A DNA stretch of 64,000 nucleotides from Mycobacteroides abscessus ATCC 19977. GTDB taxonomy: Bacteria > Actinomycetota > Actinomycetes > Mycobacteriales > Mycobacteriaceae. A program made the translations under genes and the position numbers. Positions 57,624 to 64,000 of the stretch are shown piece by piece. Positions within the stretch are counted from its first letter, which is position 1. The number at the start of each line of letters is the position of its first letter. The stretch lies in assembly GCF_000069185.1 (NCBI RefSeq), contig NC_010397.1:2666001-2730000 (forward strand). Direction: 5' to 3'. Under the pieces are notes generated by a model. The model was given only the letters and a program-made list of their open reading frames with translations. It did not search any database and was not told the origin of the DNA.

Positions 57624-59120
57624 ATGAGCAGAATCCCGCGAGCATCCCAAGCGCACCCCATAGACGCCGACGTCGTGCTGATCGGCGGCGGAATCATGTC
57701 GGCGACCCTGGGCTCGATGCTGTCGATCCTGGCACCGGAGTGGCGAATTGTATTGCTGGAGAGGTCAGATGCGCTCGCCACGGAAAGTAGCGGCCCCTGG
57801 AACAATGCCGGCACCGGCCACACCGGTTTCTGCGAACTCAATTACATGCCCGATCCCGGCGACGGCGCCCAGGCCGCCGCGATCGCTCGCCAATTCCACC
57901 TCAGCCGGCAGTGGTGGTCGTATCTGGCGGACCACGCATTGCTACGCCCCGACACCTTCATCCACTCTGCCGCGCATATGGACGTGGTCTTCGGGCACCG
58001 CGACGCGAACTATCTGCGCCAACGCTACGAAACCCTGGCCGCGGATCCGATGTTCAGCGGAATGCGGTTCAGCGATGACCCCGCCACCATCGAACGGTGG
58101 GCGCCCTTGGTGATGCGCGGTCGCACGCCCGGCGGACCCATCGCTGCCACCTTGCACCCGGAGGGGACCGATGTCGATTTCGGGGCTCTCACCGCAGCAC
58201 TGACACGTATCGTCACCGATCGCGGTGGCCAGCTCCGGTTGGGGCACGAGGTCCGCGCGCTGCGCCAGAGTATCGATGGATCCTGGATGGTGACCGGCCG
58301 AAACGCCGAGGGCGGCTTCGCGGTACGCACTCACAAGGTATTCGTGGGCGCGGGTGGGCATGCGCTACGGCTCCTGCAACGCGCGCATCTGGCCGAGGTG
58401 CGCGGATACGCCGTGCTACCCGTGGGCGCCGCGTTCCTGCGCTCGGCCAATGCCGCCGTGGCCGACGCGCACACCACCAAGGTGTACGGGCAAGCCCCCG
58501 TTGGTGCTCCCCCGATGTCAGTACCGCATCTCGACAAACGCATCGTCGACGGACGGCCGTACGTGATGTTCGGGCCGTACGCGACATTCAGCACCAAGCT
58601 GCTCAAACACGGACGATGGACCGACTTCTTCAGCACCGTGCGCTGGCACAACCTGCATGTGATCGCTGCCGCACTACTCCAGAACCTCGCCCTCATCCGA
58701 TATCTGATCGGGCAGGTCGTCGCCGGCCCGCGTCAGCGGATGGGGCAGCTGCGGCGCTACTACCCCACCGCCGCGCCAGACGATTGGGAACTTGTGCCGG
58801 CGGGACAACGCGCACAACTGATCACGCCCGATCCCCGGCAGGTTGGTGTGCTTCGGCACGGCACCGAACTGGTTGTCAGCGCCGATCACAGCATCGCCGG
58901 GCTACTCGGCGCCTCCCCCGGGGCATCCACCGCGGTGCCGATCATGCTCGACGCACTGCGACGCTGCTTCCCCGAGCAATGGCGGACCACCTGGCAACGG
59001 ACGCTGACCGCGGCCATGCCGGGTGCCGGAGACATCACCTGGGACGAGGCGGCGGTCACCCGTTCGGCGCGGAGTACTGCACGTTCACTGCGGCTCGATC
59101 AAGCTAGGCCGTCGAATTAG
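57624..59120 (+). CDS. mqo: Malate:quinone oxidoreductase
   Basis: A 498-residue membrane-associated flavoprotein that oxidises malate to oxaloacetate and passes electrons to the quinone pool. VVLIGGGIMSATLGSMLSILAPEWRIVLLERSDALATESSGPWNNAGTGH and the C-terminal SPGASTAVPIMLDALRRCFPE are characteristic of Mqo. The ATG at 57624 is used, with an equally plausible ATG two codons earlier at 57618. It ends overlapping the convergent DUF2567-like gene by 17 bases. Confidence 0.93.
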   Translation: MSRIPRASQAHPIDADVVLIGGGIMSATLGSMLSILAPEWRIVLLERSDALATESSGPWNNAGTGHTGFCELNYMPDPGDGAQAAAIARQFHLSRQWWSYLADHALLRPDTFIHSAAHMDVVFGHRDANYLRQRYETLAADPMFSGMRFSDDPATIERWAPLVMRGRTPGGPIAATLHPEGTDVDFGALTAALTRIVTDRGGQLRLGHEVRALRQSIDGSWMVTGRNAEGGFAVRTHKVFVGAGGHALRLLQRAHLAEVRGYAVLPVGAAFLRSANAAVADAHTTKVYGQAPVGAPPMSVPHLDKRIVDGRPYVMFGPYATFSTKLLKHGRWTDFFSTVRWHNLHVIAAALLQNLALIRYLIGQVVAGPRQRMGQLRRYYPTAAPDDWELVPAGQRAQLITPDPRQVGVLRHGTELVVSADHSIAGLLGASPGASTAVPIMLDALRRCFPEQWRTTWQRTLTAAMPGAGDITWDEAAVTRSARSTARSLRLDQARPSN

Positions 59121-59892
59121 CGCCTTCTGTCGGCGGCACGAGCACGGGCGCCCGGTATTCGGGTACCGGCGCAGGCGGCCAGGCATCCAGATCGTCACGG
59201 GCGCAAGCAACTACGCAGAACATATAGACCACCGCGGCCAGGCAGGGTGCCAGCGCCAGCGTGACGGCTATCTGAGCTTCCGTATGACCGTAGAACACCG
59301 CAGGAGCCTGGACGACATACTTGATCCGATGTCCCGCATCCAGTGAGGCGCCCGCGATATCCAATGCGCCGTAACGCAACCGGACCAGGACGGCGCCGAC
59401 TCCCGCCGCCACCGCCGAGCAGGCCAAGGATCCCAGGGTGAGCGCGCCCACCATCATCGGGCCGCGGTGCGCCCGCCACTGCCATGCCGCCGCCGCCGCG
59501 ATCACCGCGACCACCGCGGCCATCCCCACAAGCAGGGTGGTGCCGATGAAGAAGTTGTCGGCCTGGTTGCCCAAGTGCACAAATACTCGACCATTGTCCC
59601 GCGTGTCAGCGATGGCCCCGTGCACACCGGGGGCCAGAAAGCTCCAGAGCACTCCCACCAGCACACCGGTCGCGGCCAATCCGCCGAACACGATCGCTGC
59701 CGCGCCAATGTGCGAAAAGCGCGGCGCGCCCTCCCGGCTCGCCACAGCCACCGGTTGCCCGCTCACGCTCATCGGAACCTGCGGCTCTTCGCTCACGCTC
59801 ATCGGAACCTGCGGCTCTTCGCTCACGCTCATCGGAACCTGCGGCTCTTCGCTCACGCTCATCGAAACCTGCGGCTCTTCGCTCGCGCTCAT
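59104..59892 (-). CDS. DUF2567-like membrane protein with tandem-repeat N terminus (Rv1591 position)
   Basis: A protein of up to 262 residues. Its first ~45 residues are four and a half copies of the ten-residue unit [10 protein letters not shown], each copy bringing its own in-frame ATG (59892, 59862, 59832, 59802, 59772). Four hydrophobic segments follow, consistent with a DUF2567 membrane protein, and the C-terminal tail is polar. The gene occupies the place of Rv1591 between the biotin auxiliary gene and the lipase region. The first ATG overlaps the bsaP stop (ATGA), but any of the five could be used. Function is unknown. Confidence 0.78.
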   Translation of the reverse strand: MSASEEPQVSMSVSEEPQVPMSVSEEPQVPMSVSEEPQVPMSVSGQPVAVASREGAPRFSHIGAAAIVFGGLAATGVLVGVLWSFLAPGVHGAIADTRDNGRVFVHLGNQADNFFIGTTLLVGMAAVVAVIAAAAAWQWRAHRGPMMVGALTLGSLACSAVAAGVGAVLVRLRYGALDIAGASLDAGHRIKYVVQAPAVFYGHTEAQIAVTLALAPCLAAVVYMFCVVACARDDLDAWPPAPVPEYRAPVLVPPTEGANSTA

Positions 59893-59896
59893 CGCT
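59761..59896. repeat. 30-bp tandem repeat, 4.5 copies, in frame
   Basis: Units begin at 59761, 59791, 59821 and 59851, with a partial copy from 59881. The first three are identical; the fourth differs by one base and the partial copy by one base. The unit length is a multiple of three and the repeat lies within the coding frame of the DUF2567-like protein. Confidence 0.97.
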
Positions 59897-60140
59897 GCTC
59901 GAGCTGCTTGGAGTCCACCTCGCCGTGCCGGGAACACTTCGCGTGCCACCCATCCGGCCGCACCTGGACGATCATTCGTCGTCCACACGCCGCACAGAAT
60001 CGCGGCGGTTCCAGACCCAGCTGGGCGGCGGTCGGAAGCAGCGCACCAGCAGCGCCGCCATCGATCTCGATCCCGGTGTACACGTTGTACTTACCGGCAG
60101 CCACCGGTTCGGTACCCATGAGGTACAGGCTATTGGTCAC
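59889..60140 (-). CDS. bsaP: Biotin synthase auxiliary protein BsaP
   Basis: An 83-residue protein corresponding to Rv1590, which in mycobacteria has been reported as an auxiliary protein needed for BioB function. The C-terminal half contains [25 protein letters not shown], a Cys-x2-Cys plus a third Cys that could bind an iron-sulfur cluster. It starts at a GTG overlapping the bioB stop (GTGA); an ATG at 60119 is the alternative. Its linkage to bioB supports the assignment. Confidence 0.85.
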   Translation of the reverse strand: MTNSLYLMGTEPVAAGKYNVYTGIEIDGGAAGALLPTAAQLGLEPPRFCAACGRRMIVQVRPDGWHAKCSRHGEVDSKQLEQR

Positions 60141-61165
60141 AGGCTGCTGTTCAGAGCCTTGATCGGCATCTGCAGATCGTCGAGCAGCTCCAAGTCCGCC
60201 TCGGCCGGACGTCCCAGCGTGGTCAGGTAGTTGCCGACGATGACGGCGTTGATTCCACCCAAGATGCCCTGCTTGGCGCCCAGGTCGCCCAGGGTGATCT
60301 CGCGTCCACCGGCGAACCGCAGCATGGTGCGCGGCAACGCCAGCCGGAACGCCGCGACCGCGCGCAGCGCGTCCGATGCCGGCAGCACCTCAAGATCACC
60401 GAACGGCGTTCCCGGACGCGGGTTGAGGAAGTTCAGCGGAACCTCGTCGGGCTCCAGTTCGGCCAGGTTCGCGGCGAATTCCGCGCGCTGCTCCAGGGTT
60501 TCGCCCATTCCGAGGATGCCACCACAGCAGACCTCCATGCCTGCCTCGCGCACCATCTTCAGGGTGTCCCAACGCTCTTCCCAGCTGTGCGTGGTGACCA
60601 CGTTGGGGAAGTGCGACTTCGCCGTCTCCAGGTTGTGGTTGTAGCGGTGCACGCCCATCGCCGACAGACGATCGACCTGCTCCTGTGTCAGCATGCCCAG
60701 CGAGCAGGCGATCTGGATGTCGACCTCATTGCGGATGGCTTCGATACCGGCGGCAACCTGCGCGAGCAGACGCTCGTCGGGCCCACGGACCGCCGCCACG
60801 ATGCAGAACTCGGTAGCACCGGACTTTGCGGTCTGCTTGGCGGCCTCCACCAGGCTCGGGATGTCGAGCCACGCGCTGCGCACCGGGGAAGCGAACAGAC
60901 CCGACTGCGAACAGAAATGGCAGTCCTCGGGGCAACCGCCGGTCTTGAGGCTGATGATGCCCTCAACCTCGACCTCCGGGCCGCACCAGCGCATGCGCAC
61001 CTCGTGAGCGAGCGCGAGCAGCTCTTCCAAGCGATCGTCAGGAAGTTGCAGGACTCGCAGCACCTGCTCCTGCGTCAGGCCCACGCCTTGTTCCAAGACC
61101 TGCTCACGGGCGACTGCCAATACGTCGGCGTCCGTCGCGGCTGTCAGCTCGGCTGTCTCAGTCAC
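60137..61165 (-). CDS. bioB: Biotin synthase
   Basis: A 342-residue radical SAM enzyme that inserts sulfur into dethiobiotin. The SAM-cluster motif is [14 protein letters not shown] (Cys-x3-Cys-x2-Cys); further family segments are [44 protein letters not shown] and [16 protein letters not shown]. The GTG at 61165 has a GAGGAG site; an earlier in-frame start at 61201 lies against the operator. It is transcribed away from bioQ and into bsaP. Confidence 0.96.
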   Translation of the reverse strand: MTETAELTAATDADVLAVAREQVLEQGVGLTQEQVLRVLQLPDDRLEELLALAHEVRMRWCGPEVEVEGIISLKTGGCPEDCHFCSQSGLFASPVRSAWLDIPSLVEAAKQTAKSGATEFCIVAAVRGPDERLLAQVAAGIEAIRNEVDIQIACSLGMLTQEQVDRLSAMGVHRYNHNLETAKSHFPNVVTTHSWEERWDTLKMVREAGMEVCCGGILGMGETLEQRAEFAANLAELEPDEVPLNFLNPRPGTPFGDLEVLPASDALRAVAAFRLALPRTMLRFAGGREITLGDLGAKQGILGGINAVIVGNYLTTLGRPAEADLELLDDLQMPIKALNSSL

Positions 61166-61202
61166 GCAGGGCTCCTCACTAGGTACAAACCTGATACACA
61201 AT

Positions 61203-61219
61203 CCTGAACGGTGTTCAGG
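61203..61219. promoter_or_regulatory. BioQ operator between bioB and bioQ
   Basis: A 17-bp perfect palindrome, arms CCTGAAC and GTTCAGG around GGT. It matches the TGAAC-N3-GTTCA site known for BioQ in mycobacteria and corynebacteria. It lies between the divergent bioB and bioQ genes, so it can control both. Confidence 0.88.
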
Positions 61220-61226
61220 TTAGAGT

Positions 61227-61901
61227 ATGGCCATCACTGAGCCAAACAAGGGGCGCACAGCCCCGCCGATGAGCCGCTTACGCGAAGAGCGTCGAGCGCT
61301 GAACCGACACGACCTGGTACGCCGGGCGACCGCGATTCTCGACGACTACGGAATCGCGGACCTCACGATGCGGCGGCTCGCTCGCGAGCTCGATATCGCA
61401 CCCAGCGCGCTGTATTGGCATTTCGCGAACAAACAGCAGCTGCTCGGCGCGGTGGCCGATCACGTGCTGGCACCTTTGGCCGAGTCCGACCGCCGGGATG
61501 CGCCCTGGCAGGAACGCATCGACTTTTTGTGCTCGGCTCTTCGCGATGCACTGCTCTCCCATAAGGACGGCGCCGAACTGGTGTCGGCCAGCTTCGCGTC
61601 CGGACAGACCGCACACATGATCACCGTGCTGGATCGCCTGGCCGAGGCCGCGGCGACCGCGGGCCTGGGCGCAGTTCCCGCCGCCCTCGCCGCCCGTAGC
61701 ATCGTCTATTACGTGCTCGGCTACGTCGCCGATGAGCAGTCGCGGCTGCAATGGGACTCCGCGGGCGCCCTTGAGAACGGTCAATCGTTCCTCGCGGACG
61801 GCGCGGGGTTCGCCGATCCCAGCGCGCAATTCGGTTTCGGCGCGCGCCTTCTGGTGGACGGGATCGGCCAGTTGGCCCGTCAGTCCAGTCCGATCGGTTA
61901 G
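61227..61901 (+). CDS. bioQ: BioQ, TetR-family repressor of biotin genes
   Basis: A 224-residue TetR-type regulator. The HTH is [52 protein letters not shown]; the C-terminal part has TetR_C-like helices. Its place next to bioB, with the BioQ palindrome directly upstream, supports the name. The ATG at 61227 lies eight bases after the operator; an ATG at 61269 that removes 14 residues before the HTH is possible because TAGAGT just upstream of 61227 could be a -10 element. The stop overlaps that of bioD. Confidence 0.88.
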   Translation: MAITEPNKGRTAPPMSRLREERRALNRHDLVRRATAILDDYGIADLTMRRLARELDIAPSALYWHFANKQQLLGAVADHVLAPLAESDRRDAPWQERIDFLCSALRDALLSHKDGAELVSASFASGQTAHMITVLDRLAEAAATAGLGAVPAALAARSIVYYVLGYVADEQSRLQWDSAGALENGQSFLADGAGFADPSAQFGFGARLLVDGIGQLARQSSPIG

Positions 61902-62575
61902 GCGACCAGGCCGGCGACCCACTGCGGTTCGAAAAGTTCGATACTCAGCTCCGCGAATACCGGGGGCATGAGCCGCGCCGCACCCTCGGGAATCACCGCG
62001 CGCACGGGCGTCCCGAACTGGTTCGCCAGGTTTTCACGGTTGAGCCGTTGCGCCAGATCGGGCTCTGCCGGAAAGCTACCCACCACCAGTCCTGCACAGG
62101 GAACCGACTGTACGGCAAGAGCTTCCAGGGTAAGGGCGGTGTGATTCAGGGTGCCTAGATCGGCGGTGGTCACCACCAGCACTGGGGCATCGAGGACCAT
62201 CGCGAGGTCGCGAAGAGTCTTGCCGTCGGCCGCCAACTCCACCAGCAGACCGCCAGCGCCCTCGACCAAGGTCAAGGCGCCGGGCCGATCGAGGGCAACG
62301 ATCGCAGTGGCCATCTGCGTGTGGTCCAGCAGTTCCAATCCAGCCCGTGACGCCGAGGCCACCGGGGCCAGCGGCTCGGGATAGCGCACCAGGGTCTGGA
62401 CCCGCGTCACGCCGGAGAGCCGCGCCACCTCGCCAGCGTCATGGTCATCGCCGGTCTGCACGGGTTTACACACCGTCACGTCGATGCCCTGACGGACAGC
62501 CGCGGCGGCCAGCGCAGCCGTCGCCACCGTCTTGCCCACCCCGGTCGATGTGCCGGTGACCAGCAAAATCGTCAT
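61898..62575 (-). CDS. bioD: Dethiobiotin synthetase
   Basis: A 225-residue ATP-dependent carboxylase-type enzyme that closes the ureido ring of dethiobiotin from DAPA and carbon dioxide. The P-loop is [13 protein letters not shown], followed by [10 protein letters not shown], and [12 protein letters not shown] binds substrate. The ATG at 62575 overlaps the bioF stop (ATGA). It is convergent with bioQ. Confidence 0.95.
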   Translation of the reverse strand: MTILLVTGTSTGVGKTVATAALAAAAVRQGIDVTVCKPVQTGDDHDAGEVARLSGVTRVQTLVRYPEPLAPVASASRAGLELLDHTQMATAIVALDRPGALTLVEGAGGLLVELAADGKTLRDLAMVLDAPVLVVTTADLGTLNHTALTLEALAVQSVPCAGLVVGSFPAEPDLAQRLNRENLANQFGTPVRAVIPEGAARLMPPVFAELSIELFEPQWVAGLVA

Positions 62576-63723
62576 CGCCGCGCCAGCGTCAGCACCCCGG
62601 CAAGCACCTCGTGCACGCGTTCCATATCGGCCTCGGTGAGCGAGGCGCGGGCCGTCAGTCGCAACAGCGACTGACCTTCCGGGACGGAGGGCGGACGAAA
62701 ACAACCCACCCGAACGCCCTGCTCCAAACATGACCGCGCGGCATTGAACGCGACCGTGGGATCACCGAGAACCACCGGCACCACCGCCGATTCCGGCTTA
62801 TCGGGCACGCCGCACCACTGCCCCAGCGCCGCCGCATGCGCCAGGACAGCACGTATCCGCGCGGGTTCGTCGATCATCAGGCGCAGGGCCGCCAACGCCG
62901 ACCCGACCGCCGCGGGCGCGAGCCCAGTGTCGAAGATGAACGGACGGGCGGCGTCAATGAGGTGCGCACGCACCGCCGCCGATCCGAGCACGGCCCCGCC
63001 CTGACTACCCAGCGCCTTGGAAAGCGTCACGGTCACGACGAGGTCATCCCGGCCCGCCAGGTTCATTTCGGCGACCAGACCGCGGCCACCCGACCCACGC
63101 ACACCAAGCCCGTGCGCCTCGTCGACCAGCAGCACTGCGCCGTGGCGGCGGCACACGCCATACAGTTCGGCCAACGGGGCCAGCGCACCGTCGGCGCTGA
63201 AGACCGCGTCGGTGAGCACCAGCGCACGTTCTTCGGGGCGCTGCGCCAGGGCCGCCGCCACCGCTTGCGTGTCGCGGTAGGGGGTCACCACCACCCGCGC
63301 GCGCGACAAACGGCAGGCATCGATCAGCGAGGCATGCGTGCGCGCATCGGAGACGATGAGGGTCCCCGGGCCGGACAGGGCGACCACCGCCCCGAGGTTG
63401 GCGGTGTATCCCGAGGAGAAGACCAGCGCCGACTCCGTACCCATGAAGGTCGCGAGCTCTTGCTCGAGTTCTTCATGCAGCTCGGTGTTACCGGTGACCA
63501 GACGTGAGCCGGTGGATCCGGCACCCCATATCCGCAACGCCTCGACACCTGCCTCGATGACCTGCGGATGCCGGGAAAGGCCCAGGTAGTCATTGGAAGC
63601 CAGGTCGATTTCGGGTTCTGCCGCGCTGCGCGTACGCAGCCGTCGACGCAGCCCGGCAGCTTCCCGTTGCCGCTCGACCTCACCCAACCAGGCAAGCGGT
63701 GATGATGCCTCGACCACCGGCAC
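62572..63723 (-). CDS. bioF: 8-amino-7-oxononanoate synthase
   Basis: A 383-residue PLP enzyme that joins pimeloyl thioester and alanine. The PLP lysine is in [16 protein letters not shown], and [24 protein letters not shown] and [19 protein letters not shown] are family motifs. The GTG at 63723 follows a GGAGAGG site. A BioQ palindrome lies eight bases upstream, in the 24-base gap to bioA. Confidence 0.95.
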   Translation of the reverse strand: MPVVEASSPLAWLGEVERQREAAGLRRRLRTRSAAEPEIDLASNDYLGLSRHPQVIEAGVEALRIWGAGSTGSRLVTGNTELHEELEQELATFMGTESALVFSSGYTANLGAVVALSGPGTLIVSDARTHASLIDACRLSRARVVVTPYRDTQAVAAALAQRPEERALVLTDAVFSADGALAPLAELYGVCRRHGAVLLVDEAHGLGVRGSGGRGLVAEMNLAGRDDLVVTVTLSKALGSQGGAVLGSAAVRAHLIDAARPFIFDTGLAPAAVGSALAALRLMIDEPARIRAVLAHAAALGQWCGVPDKPESAVVPVVLGDPTVAFNAARSCLEQGVRVGCFRPPSVPEGQSLLRLTARASLTEADMERVHEVLAGVLTLARR

Positions 63724-63730
63724 CTCCTCT

Positions 63731-63747
63731 CCTGAACGGTGTTCAGG
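63731..63747. promoter_or_regulatory. Second BioQ operator, upstream of bioF
   Basis: The same 17-bp palindrome as at 61203-61219, identical in all 17 positions. It fills most of the 24-base gap between the bioA stop codon and the bioF start, so bioFD appears to have its own BioQ-controlled promoter. Confidence 0.85.
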
Positions 63748-64000
63748 TTAGCGCACCTGTCGGCCGGCTACTACCGCCGTCGCCGCCCGGACCATCGCAC
63801 GGGTGATTCGGCGGATTTCGCCCTCGTCGCAGATGTACGGCGGCATCGTATAAATCAGCGTTCGGAAGGGACGCAGCCAAACGCCCTCGTCCAGTGCCGC
63901 ACCCGTAGCAATTCGCATGCCCTGCTCACCCAACGGATGCTCCATATCGATGACGCCGATGGCCCCGCAGACCCGCACGTCGGCGACGCCCTCGAGATCC
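63748..64000 (-). CDS. bioA: Adenosylmethionine-8-amino-7-oxononanoate aminotransferase, C-terminal part (cut by window)
   Basis: The last ~83 codons of BioA, which aminates KAPA to DAPA using S-adenosylmethionine. The visible end, VCGAIGVIDMEHP and EGVWLRPFRTLIYTMPPYICDEGEI, is typical of the class III aminotransferase C terminus. The N-terminal part lies beyond 64000. It is upstream of bioF on the same strand. Confidence 0.92.
   Translation of the reverse strand, partial: DLEGVADVRVCGAIGVIDMEHPLGEQGMRIATGAALDEGVWLRPFRTLIYTMPPYICDEGEIRRITRAMVRAATAVVAGRQVR

Noticed and set aside
59761..59896. Possible CRISPR array
   Set aside because: The 30-bp units are directly joined with no spacers and lie in a coding frame; it is a tandem repeat.

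Overview
The window is high-GC actinobacterial DNA with a compact, overlapping gene layout. Its backbone follows, in inverted orientation, the core mycobacterial block known from Mycobacterium tuberculosis as roughly Rv1589 to Rv1626 (biotin, NAD, histidine and tryptophan biosynthesis, lgt, pykA, tesB, cytochrome bd, pdtaR), with bioF/bioD/bioA brought next to bioB. MmpS/MmpL, PdtaR, BsaP and a BioQ-type regulator also fit a mycobacterium. A rapid grower of the Mycobacteroides (abscessus/chelonae) type is my best guess, but the species is inference.

Layout. 0-3.2 kb: branched-chain amino acid ABC transporter (livH partial, livJ), the ANTAR response regulator pdtaR, an unusual tRNA-Leu(CAA) and a small secreted protein. 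3.2-10.3 kb: a SnoaL-like protein, then cydA-cydB-cydD-cydC and a DUF4190 membrane protein with overlapping junctions. 10.3-16.5 kb: an NCS1 permease, a DUF2156 membrane protein, a PLDc_N protein, tesB, pykA and a guanidinium exporter (gdx) preceded by two ACGG-loop hairpins that look like a guanidine-II riboswitch. 16.5-23.05 kb: a TM2 protein, lgt, trpA, trpB, trpC, a Trp-associated membrane protein and trpE.

23.1-39.8 kb is an accessory segment between trpE and bcpB, where M. tuberculosis has almost nothing. It holds a MarR regulator divergent from mmpS-mmpL, a D-amino-acid-oxidase-type flavoenzyme, a decayed SDR gene, two PucR-type regulators, a Baeyer-Villiger monooxygenase-esterase pair, an apparently exported beta-carbonic anhydrase, an unknown polytopic membrane protein, a flavin amine oxidase, a HIT protein and a nitroreductase. 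The theme looks like flavin-dependent breakdown of amines and ketones.

39.8-51.5 kb: bcpB, then the reverse-strand his cluster (hisD-C-B-H-A-impA-F-I) with start/stop overlaps at most junctions, a deazaflavin-dependent reductase, and nadA-nadB-nadC divergent from the NrtR-type repressor gene, with an 8-bp perfect inverted repeat between them. 51.5-59.1 kb: a secretory-type lipase, a TetR/flavin monooxygenase divergent pair, a large low-complexity exported protein, and a LysR regulator divergent from mqo. 59.1-64 kb: a DUF2567-like protein with a 30-bp in-frame tandem repeat at its N terminus, the BioB partner bsaP, bioB, the TetR regulator bioQ, bioD, bioF and the 3' end of bioA. Two identical 17-bp palindromes mark the bioB/bioQ and bioF promoters as one regulon.
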